Below are positions 8,689 to 19,284 of a DNA stretch of 64,000 nucleotides, piece by piece (position 1 is the first letter of the stretch; each line of letters opens with the position of its first letter). The position numbers were made by a program, and so were the translations under genes. This DNA comes from CAYVTM01 sp964454645 (lineage in GTDB: Bacteria; Bacteroidota; Bacteroidia; Sphingobacteriales; Sphingobacteriaceae): the NCBI GenBank assembly GCA_964454645.1, contig CAYVTM010000003.1:1-64000 (forward strand). Reading direction: 5' to 3'. The notes below the pieces were generated by a model that saw nothing but the letters and a program-made list of their open reading frames with translations, did no database searches and was not told the DNA's origin.

Positions 8689-9753
8689 TTATTCCCCACG
8701 CTCTTTCGAGAGCTTGTGAATTTTTAAGGGATTAGCGTTTATTTCTTGATAATCAATCCGTTTTCGATATAGATCCAAAGCCATATAAATGGCATCGCGT
8801 AAAGAATCTTCGGAAGCGATTCCCTTGCCTGCAATGTCATAGGCTGTGCCGTGAGCCGGTGAAGTACGGATAACCGGCAAACCGGCAGTAAAATTGATTC
8901 CTGCATCCTGAGCCATGTTTTTAAATGGAATGAGCCCCTGATCATGGTACATCGCCAATACCCCATCGAACTGTAAATAGCTGTTTTTTCCGAAAAAGCC
9001 ATCGGCAGCATAAGGGCCGAATACGAAAATATTTTTATGAGTTGCTTTTTCCAGTGCCGGAACGATTATTTTTTCTTCTTCATGCCCTAATACACCTTGG
9101 TCCCCGGCATGTGGGTTGAGTCCCAAAACAGCAATTTTGGGTTTCTGTATCCCGAAATCCTGTTTTAAGCTGTCATACATCAGTTGCAGCTTGTTTACAA
9201 TTTTCTCCTGACTAATCGAATGCGCAACATCTTTTAAAGGAATATGTCCGGTTACAAGCCCTACACGCAAATTATCTTTCACCATCAACATTAAACTGTC
9301 TTTTGCTCCGGTTTTTTCCTGTAAATATTCGGTATGACCGGCGAACCGGAATCCCGCTTGCTGTACATTATGCTTGTTAATCGGCAGGGTTACCAAAGCC
9401 TGAATTTTTTTGGCATTCAAATCTTCCAAAGCCCGTTCGAGTGATATATGCGCATATTTCCCGGCAACCTCGGTCGATAGGCCTATATCTATTTTCACTT
9501 CCTCCTGCCAGCAGTTAATCAGATTAGAGCGCTTAGGGTTTGCCTGATTGGCATCGTTAACAATATTGAAACTGAAATCCTGAATTCCTAATTGCTTACG
9601 ATGGAAGGATGTGATTTTGGAAGATCCATAGACAATGGGTGTGCATAAATCCAATATACGATTATCGACCAGTACTTTTAAAAGCACTTCGATACCTATC
9701 CCGTTAATATCTCCAAAACTGATACCTATTTTTAATTTCTCATGATCGCTCAT
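8689..9753 (-). CDS. pdxA: 4-hydroxythreonine-4-phosphate dehydrogenase
   Basis: A 354-residue NAD-dependent, metal-dependent enzyme of DXP-dependent vitamin B6 synthesis. It oxidises 4-phosphohydroxy-threonine before PdxJ closes the ring. Visible marks: GDINGIG near the N-terminus, PINKHN, GHTEYL, GLNPHAGDQG and AMYHDQGLIPFK; the last three carry the metal-binding histidines. The C-terminal part has TSPAHGTAYDIAGKG. Length is slightly above the E. coli enzyme (329). It is divergent from rsmA, an old pairing also seen in proteobacteria. No other pdx gene is in the window. Confidence 0.95.
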   Translation of the reverse strand: MSDHEKLKIGISFGDINGIGIEVLLKVLVDNRILDLCTPIVYGSSKITSFHRKQLGIQDFSFNIVNDANQANPKRSNLINCWQEEVKIDIGLSTEVAGKYAHISLERALEDLNAKKIQALVTLPINKHNVQQAGFRFAGHTEYLQEKTGAKDSLMLMVKDNLRVGLVTGHIPLKDVAHSISQEKIVNKLQLMYDSLKQDFGIQKPKIAVLGLNPHAGDQGVLGHEEEKIIVPALEKATHKNIFVFGPYAADGFFGKNSYLQFDGVLAMYHDQGLIPFKNMAQDAGINFTAGLPVIRTSPAHGTAYDIAGKGIASEDSLRDAIYMALDLYRKRIDYQEINANPLKIHKLSKERGE

Positions 9754-9871
9754 TGCCTCTCTGATTATGAATGTTCTATAATTGTGTTTATTGATGTTTA
9801 AGCAGATGCCGAAAAAAAATTATCCCGCTTTTAACGCATTAGCTATTAAAATCAAGGCAAATTAATTAAAA

Positions 9872-9900
9872 TTGTCAGGATTAATGAAATTTTAATTTAG
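9872..9900 (+). promoter_or_regulatory. Candidate promoter of rsmA
   Basis: TTG at 9872-9874 is followed after 18 bases by TAATTTAG (9893-9900), seven of eight matches to the -7 consensus. The rsmA ATG follows six bases later, so the message would be nearly leaderless. Confidence 0.45.
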
Positions 9901-9906
9901 CGAGCG

Positions 9907-10692
9907 ATGCAGGTACGTGCAAAAAAATTTTTAGGACAACATTTTCTGACGGATAAGAATATTGCACAAAAAATTGTTCAGGCATTGCAGTTGGAAGGGG
10001 AAAAGCGAAATGTACTGGAGGTGGGCCCGGGAATGGGAGTATTAACCGATTTTATGGTTAACAGGGAGGATCTGCATTTATTTTTGGTGGATATCGATAC
10101 CGAATCGATCGCTTATTTACAGAAGAAGTATCCGGCACTGGGAACTCAAATTATTACGGGAGATTTTTTGAAACTGGATCTTTCAAAATATGCAACGGAT
10201 ACGGGCAAACTTTCGGTTATCGGAAACTTCCCTTATAATATTTCTTCTCAAATATTATTTCATGTATTGGATTATCGCAAAGAAGTAGAACTTGTGGTGG
10301 GGATGTTTCAGAAAGAAGTCGCCGAACGCATCGCAGCGAAAACGGGGACTAAAGATTATGGAATACTGAGTGTATTTATGCAAGCCTATTACGATATAGA
10401 ATATTTATTTACGGTAAATCCCGGAGTGTTCAATCCGCCGCCTAAAGTGAAGTCGGCAGTGATACGGGCGAAACGCAAGACTTATTCGGAAGTAGATGAA
10501 GTCGATCAGAAATTATTTTTTGAAATTGTTAAGGCAGCCTTTAATCAACGAAGAAAAACATTGCGCAATGCATTAAAGAAATATATGTATCCGGAAATAA
10601 ACACAGATATAATTTTCGATTTGCGTGCCGAGCGATTAAGTGTAGGAGACTTTGTGCGTCTCACAAGATTATTTACTAATAAAAAAGTATGA
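9907..10692 (+). CDS. rsmA: 16S rRNA (adenine1518-N6/adenine1519-N6)-dimethyltransferase
   Basis: A 261-residue SAM-dependent enzyme (KsgA) that dimethylates two adjacent adenines in the 3' hairpin of 16S rRNA late in 30S assembly. Marks: KKFLGQHFL at the N-terminus, SAM loop EVGPGMGVLT (38-47), catalytic NFPY (107-110), and NQRRKTLRNAL in the C-terminal helical part. It overlaps the next gene by 4 bp (ATGA), which suggests coupled translation. Length is typical. Confidence 0.97.
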   Translation: MQVRAKKFLGQHFLTDKNIAQKIVQALQLEGEKRNVLEVGPGMGVLTDFMVNREDLHLFLVDIDTESIAYLQKKYPALGTQIITGDFLKLDLSKYATDTGKLSVIGNFPYNISSQILFHVLDYRKEVELVVGMFQKEVAERIAAKTGTKDYGILSVFMQAYYDIEYLFTVNPGVFNPPPKVKSAVIRAKRKTYSEVDEVDQKLFFEIVKAAFNQRRKTLRNALKKYMYPEINTDIIFDLRAERLSVGDFVRLTRLFTNKKV

Positions 10693-11627
10693 AGCTGTTA
10701 ATTATAGATGATTTGCATCCGGTATTTATGGAGATGCTAACATCCGAAGGTATTGCTTTTGATTATATTCCTCAGTTGAAAGGGAAACAGGAGCTGATGG
10801 ATAAAATCGTTTTGTACGAAGGTATTATTGTGCGTTCGAAAGTATATATCGATAAAGAAATAATGGATGTAGCGAAAAAGCTTAGGATTATTGCACGTGC
10901 AGGTGCCGGAATGGATAATATTGATGAGGAGTATGCTAAAGTAAAAGGAATCGTGCTAGTCAATGCACCTGAAGGAAACAGGGATGCGGTTGCAGAACAT
11001 GCGGTCGGATTGTTATTGAATCTTTTCAGAAATATCAATCGTGCAGACCGGGAGATCCGGAATCGTGTCTGGAGCCGGGAATCAAACCGGGGAGTGGAGT
11101 TGATGGGAAAGACCGTAGGTATTATCGGATATGGGAATACCGGAAAAGCATTCGCGAAAAAGCTTTCGGGGTTTGATGTGCGTGTCTTAGCCTGTGATAA
11201 ATACTTGAAAAATTTTTCCGATGATTTCGCTATACAGTCCGACTTAAAAACTATACAGGAAGAGGCGGATATTATTTCCATGCATATACCATTGACCCCG
11301 GAAACTGAAAGTTATGTAAATGCTCAATTCCTGCAAGGCTTTCGAAAATCTATCTATTTGATAAATACGGCAAGAGGTAAGGTCATGGATACGTCACATT
11401 TAGTGGAAGGGTTGCTGAGTGGCAGGATTTTGGGGGCGGTATTGGATGTATTGGAAAATGAGCAACTCGATAGGTTGACAGAAGCAGAGAGCGAGCGATT
11501 GGATGCGCTTCTGCGAAATGAAAATGTGATACTTAGTCCGCATATTGCCGGGTGGACAAATGAATCGTATGAGAAGATTTCGAGGGTGTTGGCCAGGAAA
11601 ATTATCGGGACACTGAAAGCTTCTTAA
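10689..11627 (+). CDS. D-isomer-specific 2-hydroxyacid dehydrogenase (phosphoglycerate dehydrogenase-like)
   Basis: A 312-residue NAD-dependent dehydrogenase. It has ARAGAGMDNID (69-79), the nucleotide loop GYGNTG (147-152), NTARG with the substrate Arg (229), a Glu near 256 and His285 in SPHIAGW, the full catalytic set of the family. It resembles the catalytic core of SerA but lacks the C-terminal ACT domain, so it could make 3-phosphohydroxypyruvate for serine or act on another 2-hydroxyacid. It is coupled to rsmA by a 4 bp overlap. After it, 11628-11773 holds no gene I can support. Confidence 0.85.
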   Translation: MKLLIIDDLHPVFMEMLTSEGIAFDYIPQLKGKQELMDKIVLYEGIIVRSKVYIDKEIMDVAKKLRIIARAGAGMDNIDEEYAKVKGIVLVNAPEGNRDAVAEHAVGLLLNLFRNINRADREIRNRVWSRESNRGVELMGKTVGIIGYGNTGKAFAKKLSGFDVRVLACDKYLKNFSDDFAIQSDLKTIQEEADIISMHIPLTPETESYVNAQFLQGFRKSIYLINTARGKVMDTSHLVEGLLSGRILGAVLDVLENEQLDRLTEAESERLDALLRNENVILSPHIAGWTNESYEKISRVLARKIIGTLKAS

Positions 11628-11773
11628 GCGGTTGAAAACGAATTTTATACAACGAAATTATAAGCTGAGCTGCAATTTTCTGTAACATTTCTCTTACTTT
11701 TATTTGGAAATAAACATTTTTTAGGATTATCTTTATGGTTATTATTTATTCAAAAAACCCTTAGGTCAATATT

Positions 11774-14700
11774 ATGATGAGAAAGTTTTACTTATTCTTG
11801 GTCTTGTTCACTATTGCGCTCAGCGGTTCACTTTATGCACAAAGTGGTTCCGGAGAATTGCGAGGTAAGGTAGTAGATACAAAAACGAAAGAAGGGGTGC
11901 CATTTGCAGGCGTTATCGTGGAGATGAACGGCCGGCAGGTAGCTGCACAGCAATCGGATTTTGATGGAAATTATTCAATCAAACCACTTGCTCCCGGAAC
12001 GTACTCGGTGCGTGTAAAAATGGTTGGTTACAACGAGCGTTTAATAAATGGAGTTGAAGTCTCGGCGAACAGGCAATCGTACCTGAATCCTGACTTAGTA
12101 GCCAGCGTAACAACGATTACAACAGTAACTGTGTCGGAATTTGCGAAGCCTTTAATTGAAAGGGATGAGACGGCGACTGGTGGTCAGATGACAGCAAAGG
12201 AAATTTCGAAAGCACCAACACGTAATGTGGGATCACTTGTTTCAACAACTGCCGGTATTTATCAGGCAGAGGAGGGAGCAGCTTTGAACATTAAAGGGTC
12301 CAGAGGTGATGCCAACGATATCTATATCGATGGTATTAAAGTGAGGGGTTCATCAGTGGTCCCCAATAATAGTATTGAGAACTTAAGTGTCATAACGGGA
12401 GGTATTCCGGCTATGTATGGAGATGCAACAGGAGGTATTATATCCATTACGACGAAAGGTCCTTCCAGAACATTTAATGGTGGAATAGAGGGGTTAACTT
12501 CGGAGTTTTTAGATGGTTATGGATACAATCTTGTTGCTGCTAATTTAAGTGGGCCATTACTTAAAAAGAATAAAGGAACTGCTGAGGAAAGATCCGTATT
12601 AGGGTTTTTTATATCAGGAGAATTTGAATCACTTCGTGATCAGGATCCATCATATGTAGGTGCATGGCAAGCAAATGATGACTGGTTGGAATATGTACGA
12701 AATAATCCTCGTACAAATCTATCTATGCAACAAGGAACTACGCTTTCCGGTAACCCAAGCGGTGATTTTACCACACTTTCTAATGTAGATAAACTTAAAG
12801 CGCAATCGGATAACGAATCGAGAAGATTTAATTTTTCAGGAAAATTAGATTATCAGCCTAATATCAACAGCACATTTACCTTAGGATTTAGCGGGTCTTT
12901 ACATAAACGAAGACTATATACGCATACAAACATGATGTTTAACTCCGGAAATAATCAGGAGTTTGTACAAAATACATATAGAATTTTTGGACGATATACT
13001 CAAAAATTTGGAAATCAGGAAGATGGAGGATCATTGATTAAAAATGCTTATTACTCTATTCAGGCAGATTATAATAAAGATTATTCTGTACAACAGGATC
13101 CTAATCATAAAGATGATTTCTTTAAATATGGGTATGTTGGAAAGCTTGAGATGGATTTTAATGAAGATGTAATGCTTCAACTAGGTGTTCCGATAGAATA
13201 TGTAGAAGGAACAGATACCTTCCAAATTCGATATCTTGATTTTGGCAGGGCTCCAACGGATGTGCGATTTATTGGTGGTGGTGTAAATCCGTATTTAGAA
13301 AGCTATAATAATCAAATTTATGATTATCTGTCAGAAAATGGTTTGGGAAATTCGTTTAACAGACCTCTATCCTATACCGCACTTCAATCATATGGTGGTT
13401 TGGTAAATGGAGAGAACCCTTTATCTATACACGGGGGCTTATTTAGAATGCCCGGTTCTGTATTAAATCTCTATAATGAAGTAGATAGAGATCAGTATCG
13501 TGTTTCTGCCATGGCCTCTGTCGATATTAAAAATCATTCTATTCAATTCGGTATAGAGTATGAACAAAGAGTAGAAAGACAATACCAATTAACCCCAATT
13601 AACTTATGGACATATGCACGTTCTGTTGCAAATAATCATATATCTAATCCCAGCTTTACCGGAGGGTTACCCAGCGGAGGAACTGTAGTTCAGGATTCAA
13701 TTTTGGTATATGATTTTATTGTTAATAAAGCAAATGAGAATGCATTCTCTAGAAATTTCCGGGCAAAATATAATATTGCCGACGATGCGTTTTTAAATGT
13801 AGATGCATACGAGCCCGGCGTTTTTTCTATTGATATGTTCGATGCCACTAATTTGTTGGATGTGTTTAATAGTAATGGGCCAAGCTTGACGTATTCCGGA
13901 TACGACTATACAGGTAAACGTTCAAGTGCAAGTACTAGTTTTGCAAAGTTCTTTGATGATCCGAACAGACCTGTTGGAGCATTTCAGCCTATTTATATTG
14001 CAGGATATATACAGGATAAGTTCACCTTCAAAGATATGATTTTCAATTTAGGGGTACGTATTGACCGATTTGATGCAAATCAAATGGTGTTAAAAGATGC
14101 ATATTCTTTATTCCCAACTCATAAAGCAAATGAAGACCCCAGCAGGCCCTCAAATATCGGCGAAGATTATGTCATCCTGGTAAATAATCCTGAAGCAACT
14201 GATATTACCTCAGCAGGTGTAATAGGATATAGAAATGGTGCTGACTTTTATGATAAAGATGGGAATTTAGTATCTGATTTAGATAAAATTAAATCCGGAG
14301 GTACTCCCTCTCCATGGATTATTGGTAGTAGAAATGTATATAATACAGTTGGGAATTCGAGCATTATTATGAATGCTTATAAAGACTACGAGCCTAAAAC
14401 TCAAATTATGCCTCGTATCTCGTTTTCGTTCCCTATATCTGATGAGGCAAACTTCTTTGCAAGCTACGATGTGTTGACACAAAGACCACGCGCCATTGGT
14501 ACAGTATTCTCTAATCCTATAGATTATTTATTGTTAGCGATACAAAAACCATTTATCACTTTAGTTAATCCTGAATTAGAGACAGAAAAAACTATCTCCT
14601 ATCAATTCGGATTTAAACAAAGAGTTAGTCAAACTTCGGCTCTGTCTTTTACGGCCTTTTATCGTGAGTTAAAAGATAACTTCCAGATTGTGAATATTCG

Positions 14701-15481
14701 CGGTTCTTACCCTGCTTCATATAATACATTTGCAAATCAGGATTTTGGTACTATTAAAGGGTTTACCTTTGGTTATGATTTAAGACGTACAAATAATTTG
14801 CAACTTAATGCGGCCTATACCTTGCAATTTGCAAACGGTACCGGATCGAATTCGACATCTGCTCAAACTCTTATTCAAAGTGTATCCGATGATATTATGC
14901 GCATTCCATTACCGCTGGATTATGATCAACGTCATACGCTCGTAGCAACGATCGATTATCGTTATGGTAATGGTGCAAATTATAATGGTCCTACGGCAGC
15001 TCGTAATGTACTTGAAGATATGGGTGTAAACTTTATCTTCCGGGCAGGATCAGGAACTCCTTATTCTAGAATATCTCAGGATATTGTACAAAACGTAGTT
15101 AACTTAAACGATACACGTTTCCGTAAACTATTGGGAGAGGTAAATGGATCTCGTTTGCCATGGTCATTTAATCTTGATATGCGTTTAGATAAAGATTTCA
15201 TCTTTAGATCTACTAACGAAGAGGGCAATGCCAAAGAATCTACATTGAATATTTACCTTATGGTACAGAATTTATTTGATACTAAACGCGTAGCTGCAGT
15301 TTATCATGCTACCGGATTACCGGATGATGATGGGTACTTAAGTACAACTCAGGCTAACGAACAATTGGCAGTATCTGTGAATGCAGAGTCCTATATAGAT
15401 ATGTACCGGATTCGGATTAATAACCCGAATAACTATAGAGCTCCAAGAACAATTCGTTTAGGTGCTATTTATAATTTCTAA
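11774..15481 (+). CDS. TonB-dependent receptor with N-terminal carboxypeptidase-regulatory domain
   Basis: A 1235-residue outer-membrane receptor. Signal peptide about 1-23 (ends LYAQ), then a CarboxypepD-reg-like beta-sandwich (about 27-110), then a plug domain with LNIKGSRGDANDIYIDG and GGIPAMYGDATGGII, then a long barrel ending in the aromatic RLGAIYNF. Such receptors take up a ligand with TonB energy or act as outer-membrane parts of larger machines. No SusD gene follows, so it is not a standard Sus-type glycan system. Instead a large secreted protein follows after 12 bp and a PorV-like protein after that; the three look like one operon. Substrate unknown. The barrel region is AT-richer than flanking housekeeping genes by eye. 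Confidence 0.9.
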   Translation: MMRKFYLFLVLFTIALSGSLYAQSGSGELRGKVVDTKTKEGVPFAGVIVEMNGRQVAAQQSDFDGNYSIKPLAPGTYSVRVKMVGYNERLINGVEVSANRQSYLNPDLVASVTTITTVTVSEFAKPLIERDETATGGQMTAKEISKAPTRNVGSLVSTTAGIYQAEEGAALNIKGSRGDANDIYIDGIKVRGSSVVPNNSIENLSVITGGIPAMYGDATGGIISITTKGPSRTFNGGIEGLTSEFLDGYGYNLVAANLSGPLLKKNKGTAEERSVLGFFISGEFESLRDQDPSYVGAWQANDDWLEYVRNNPRTNLSMQQGTTLSGNPSGDFTTLSNVDKLKAQSDNESRRFNFSGKLDYQPNINSTFTLGFSGSLHKRRLYTHTNMMFNSGNNQEFVQNTYRIFGRYTQKFGNQEDGGSLIKNAYYSIQADYNKDYSVQQDPNHKDDFFKYGYVGKLEMDFNEDVMLQLGVPIEYVEGTDTFQIRYLDFGRAPTDVRFIGGGVNPYLESYNNQIYDYLSENGLGNSFNRPLSYTALQSYGGLVNGENPLSIHGGLFRMPGSVLNLYNEVDRDQYRVSAMASVDIKNHSIQFGIEYEQRVERQYQLTPINLWTYARSVANNHISNPSFTGGLPSGGTVVQDSILVYDFIVNKANENAFSRNFRAKYNIADDAFLNVDAYEPGVFSIDMFDATNLLDVFNSNGPSLTYSGYDYTGKRSSASTSFAKFFDDPNRPVGAFQPIYIAGYIQDKFTFKDMIFNLGVRIDRFDANQMVLKDAYSLFPTHKANEDPSRPSNIGEDYVILVNNPEATDITSAGVIGYRNGADFYDKDGNLVSDLDKIKSGGTPSPWIIGSRNVYNTVGNSSIIMNAYKDYEPKTQIMPRISFSFPISDEANFFASYDVLTQRPRAIGTVFSNPIDYLLLAIQKPFITLVNPELETEKTISYQFGFKQRVSQTSALSFTAFYRELKDNFQIVNIRGSYPASYNTFANQDFGTIKGFTFGYDLRRTNNLQLNAAYTLQFANGTGSNSTSAQTLIQSVSDDIMRIPLPLDYDQRHTLVATIDYRYGNGANYNGPTAARNVLEDMGVNFIFRAGSGTPYSRISQDIVQNVVNLNDTRFRKLLGEVNGSRLPWSFNLDMRLDKDFIFRSTNEEGNAKESTLNIYLMVQNLFDTKRVAAVYHATGLPDDDGYLSTTQANEQLAVSVNAESYIDMYRIRINNPNNYRAPRTIRLGAIYNF

Positions 15482-15493
15482 TTTGCAAGCTAT

Positions 15494-18400
15494 ATGAAAA
15501 TGAAAATACAAAAATTGACTTTCATCTTAGGCCTGGGTTTCTTGGGTCTGACGGTTCAGTCGGTTTATGCCGATAAATACAAAGGCCCCATCAATCAGAA
15601 ACAGACCAATCCGCGTGGAATGCTTAAGGTTTCGAGTAATTGTGTTGCCCCTACGTCACAGATAGATTTAGATATTAATAATGTCCGTGCCCGTTTGCTG
15701 AATGGTGGAGATATGTGGTGGGATGTGTTTGGTAGTACAAATGCACGTTATGAAATTCCTAAAGTCGAACCCGGTTTAGTAAGTATACATTCATCTTTTG
15801 CATCTGGTTTGTGGTTTGGTGGTGTTGATGAAAATCAACAGTTGAAAACGGCAGGACAAACCTATCGTCAAACCGGTTTAGATTTTTGGACCGGTCCTTT
15901 GGATACTGTTACTGCAGCCACATCAGTCGAAATATGTAGCGAGTGGGATAAACATTTCAATGTGTTACAAACAGACATTAATAATTTTAAGTCTGGAGCG
16001 GCTCCTTCTGAGAACATTATAAAGTGGCCAGGAAACGGAAATACAACCTTGGGTCACGCTCAGTTTATGGCACCTTTTGCTGATATCGATGGTGATGGAA
16101 TTTATAACCCTGCTGTTGGTGATTACCCTACATTGGATCCTCAGGAATTAGGAGCAACACCCGATCAAATGGTTTGGTGGGTGTATAATGATAAAGGGAA
16201 TGTACATACAGCATACCCAGGTGCGGAGGCTATTGGTTTGGAAATCCATGCTCTTGCTTTTGCATTTAAAACCTCTAATGAGGTGAATGATATGACCTTT
16301 TATAAATATAAAATATTTAACCGTGCATCGGCACCTTTGTATCAAACGTATTTTAGTGTATTTACCGATTCAGATTTAGGATTTTCGGGAGATGATTACG
16401 TTGGTTGTGATATGAGTTTGGTAGATCCTGATGGACCCTTAGGTCCATTGCCTGCTAAACCGCGTAGTTTTGGATATACATACAATGGAGATCCGATTGA
16501 TGAAACAGGAGCACAAGTAGGTTATGGCGAAACTCCGCCAGTATTCGGTATAGATTTCTTTAAAGGTCCTTTAGATGAAAATGGAGATGAGTTACCTATG
16601 TCCTCATTTATGTTCTTCACGAATGCAGCCGTACCGGGAGAGAACTCTGACCCAAGAGATGCTGTCGAGTTGTATAGATACTTACAGGGTTTATGGGCAG
16701 ACGGAAGACCTTTAGCTTACGGAGAACCAACCGGACGTCTAATTGGAGTTGTTACAGATACTGCAAAATTTGCGTTTCCAGGGACTACCGATTTAAAACC
16801 TGGTAGAACGAATTGGGTAGAAACAGCCGCGGTAGGAGACCGTAGAATGGTTCATACCGCAGGTCCATTTACGCTTCAGCCCGGAGCTGTTAATGAAGTT
16901 ATTATCGGTGCAGTTTGGGCCAGAGCTTTGTCGGGAAATAACTTGGCGTCTATTCCATTAGCTATTGCTGCTGATGATAAAGCCCAAATCTTGTTTGATA
17001 ATAACTTTAAATTAGCCAACGGTCCGGCTCCTGTTATCCTAAATGCAATTCCGCTTTCGAACAAAGTAGTACTTTCATTAGAAAATACAATAGAGTGCGA
17101 ACGATATGATGAGGATGAGTTGGATGATCAGGATTTAGTGATTTACAATTATAAATTTCAAGGTTATCAGGTTTATCAATTGAAAAACGAGGCTGTTGCT
17201 TTGGGTAATCTTAGCGACCCTTCGGTAGCAGCATTGATTGCAGTTGTTGATATTAAGGATAGTATTGACAAAGTTGTAAATAAATATTTTGATGCGGCCA
17301 CTAATAACGTAAATGCAAAAGTGATGGTTGAGGCTGAAAATTCGGGTATTAAACATGCCTTTGAACTTACAACAGACGCTTTTGCATCTGGAGCAGATAA
17401 CCGCATTATAAATGGAAAACGATTATTCTATATTGTCATCCCTTATGCGGTTTCTAAACAAGCTACTCAAACCAAATACTTAGCATCCAGGCGGAGCAAT
17501 ACGATTGTATCTGTTATTCCTAATGCTCCTAATATTAACGGATTTAGTAATAATATTATTGCGAAATCTTTACCCGTTACTCGTGTTGAGGGTGCCGGGA
17601 ATGGAGGTAATATTTTGGACTTATCTTCTGAATCTGAGGAGAAAATTGTACGTAATACTGTGGGTGGACAAATTACATATCAGATAGATAAAGGTCCAAT
17701 CGGTATTAAAGTTGTTGATCCGGCAAAGCTGAAAAAACAAAATTACCGATTGGTGTTTAATGCTAATCACACCAGATACTCGTTGTATGATGCCGATAAT
17801 AATAGCTTATTAATGGAGTCGGATTCATTGTACGTGCCGAATACTACATTAACAGATAACGAGCAATTGGCTGAGCATAGATTCTATGATATTACAGGTG
17901 ATCGTATTGTTTCTAGAACATCTTTAGGATTTAATATTGTTGTAAATAATACTTTACCTGCGCCTGGCGCAAATCCGGCTGTAAATAGGAACGCTTTCTT
18001 AGAAGGGACAAAAAATTATGTCTCCACAAACCCCTCAGACTTTTGGTTGAATGGAAAAGATGGTAAATTAAATTCGGTAATTAGCGGAGCTACTATTCAG
18101 GGTTATATTCAGGGAGATGCTACAGCGGATCCGTCCGCTATTTATTCTAACATTTTAGACGGAACCTGGGTTCCTTATAAAATGCTTAGAATGTCGGCTA
18201 GAAATTCTCCTTTATTGGACCCTCCGTCTAAAAGTAATGCCAACAATCTTTTTGCAAATCAAAATAGTGTAGATATTGTATTGACCAATGACAAAACGAA
18301 ATGGTCGGAATGTATTGTTGTGGAAGCATCCGACAACAATGCTCCCGCAGCTGCTAAGGAAACCGCAGAAACCATTCCCGGATATTCGGTACCTCAACGC

Positions 18401-19267
18401 CGTTTAAATTTACGGGGTAAAGATATTGGTAAAGGTATCGGAAGAAGCCAGTTCCCGGGTTATGCAATCAATGTGGAAACCGGGGAACGTTTGAACATCT
18501 TCTTTGCTGAGTCTTCTCACCGTCCGGATCATAACGGAGCAGATATGTTATTTAATCCAACTGCAAATGATAGTATTCTGGTACAAGGAGGTCGCCATTA
18601 TATTTATGTTGCGCGTACACGTTATGACTCTTGTAATGCGTACTGGAATACATTAAGTAATAATGGCACAGACTTTAACTCGAATACAGGTGGATTTACA
18701 CAGCAGAAACAAAAAATGTATGGTACGGTCGATTGGGTTTCTGTACCGCTCCTGGATCCTACTGCTGCTGACCTGAACATAGCGACAAGTCCAATGCCTA
18801 GTGATGTGAAGGTAAGATTACGGATAAGCAAAGGGTATACTAATTACTTAGTGGATAATGCTAACAATGCTGCGCCTGCTTATTTATTCAACTCTCAAAA
18901 TACAATTATCGCCGGTAATGAAAATCCTGAAGAGAATAAGAAAGACGCATTGGCGAAAATTAATGTTGTCCCTAACCCTTACTACGCTCATTCTTCGTAT
19001 GAGTTGGGACAAAATGAGTTTAAGGTGCGCTTTACTAATTTAGCCCCCAATACAACAATTTCGATTTATACTCCAAGCGGAATTTTAGTTCGCAAATTAT
19101 CTAAATCTGATCCTGCTACTACTTTCTTGGATTGGGATTTACAAAACTCAAGTAATATTCCTATTGCAAGTGGTATGTATGTTATTCATGTCAATGCTGT
19201 AGGATGGGGAGAAAAGATCTTAAAATGGATGTGTGTGATGAGGCCGCTGGATTTCGAAAACTTCTAA
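15494..19267 (+). CDS. Very large secreted protein with FlgD-like/T9SS-like C-terminal domain
   Basis: A 1257-residue protein of unknown function. It has a signal peptide (about 1-26, ending VYA). The N-terminal module contains NGGDMWWDVFG, ASGLWFGGVDE and DFWTGPLD, a pattern I recall from large Bacteroidota surface proteins. DIDGDGIYNP near residue 197 looks like a calcium loop. The last ~100 residues read NVVPNPYYAHSSYE, then ISIYTPSGILVRKL, WDLQNSS and ASGMYVIHV, matching the FlgD/type A sorting-domain fold, but the end continues to RPLDFENF. I infer export across the outer membrane by T9SS. It lies between the TonB-dependent receptor and a PorV-like gene (gaps 12 and 17 bp), suggesting joint function. 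Confidence 0.75.
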   Translation: MKMKIQKLTFILGLGFLGLTVQSVYADKYKGPINQKQTNPRGMLKVSSNCVAPTSQIDLDINNVRARLLNGGDMWWDVFGSTNARYEIPKVEPGLVSIHSSFASGLWFGGVDENQQLKTAGQTYRQTGLDFWTGPLDTVTAATSVEICSEWDKHFNVLQTDINNFKSGAAPSENIIKWPGNGNTTLGHAQFMAPFADIDGDGIYNPAVGDYPTLDPQELGATPDQMVWWVYNDKGNVHTAYPGAEAIGLEIHALAFAFKTSNEVNDMTFYKYKIFNRASAPLYQTYFSVFTDSDLGFSGDDYVGCDMSLVDPDGPLGPLPAKPRSFGYTYNGDPIDETGAQVGYGETPPVFGIDFFKGPLDENGDELPMSSFMFFTNAAVPGENSDPRDAVELYRYLQGLWADGRPLAYGEPTGRLIGVVTDTAKFAFPGTTDLKPGRTNWVETAAVGDRRMVHTAGPFTLQPGAVNEVIIGAVWARALSGNNLASIPLAIAADDKAQILFDNNFKLANGPAPVILNAIPLSNKVVLSLENTIECERYDEDELDDQDLVIYNYKFQGYQVYQLKNEAVALGNLSDPSVAALIAVVDIKDSIDKVVNKYFDAATNNVNAKVMVEAENSGIKHAFELTTDAFASGADNRIINGKRLFYIVIPYAVSKQATQTKYLASRRSNTIVSVIPNAPNINGFSNNIIAKSLPVTRVEGAGNGGNILDLSSESEEKIVRNTVGGQITYQIDKGPIGIKVVDPAKLKKQNYRLVFNANHTRYSLYDADNNSLLMESDSLYVPNTTLTDNEQLAEHRFYDITGDRIVSRTSLGFNIVVNNTLPAPGANPAVNRNAFLEGTKNYVSTNPSDFWLNGKDGKLNSVISGATIQGYIQGDATADPSAIYSNILDGTWVPYKMLRMSARNSPLLDPPSKSNANNLFANQNSVDIVLTNDKTKWSECIVVEASDNNAPAAAKETAETIPGYSVPQRRLNLRGKDIGKGIGRSQFPGYAINVETGERLNIFFAESSHRPDHNGADMLFNPTANDSILVQGGRHYIYVARTRYDSCNAYWNTLSNNGTDFNSNTGGFTQQKQKMYGTVDWVSVPLLDPTAADLNIATSPMPSDVKVRLRISKGYTNYLVDNANNAAPAYLFNSQNTIIAGNENPEENKKDALAKINVVPNPYYAHSSYELGQNEFKVRFTNLAPNTTISIYTPSGILVRKLSKSDPATTFLDWDLQNSSNIPIASGMYVIHVNAVGWGEKILKWMCVMRPLDFENF

Positions 19268-19284
19268 AATTGAACGCATAAATA

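Noticed and set aside
15494..19267. SusD-like partner of the TonB-dependent receptor
   Set aside because: No lipobox and no SusD-type helical repeats; it has a standard signal peptide, beta-rich modules and a sorting-domain-like end.
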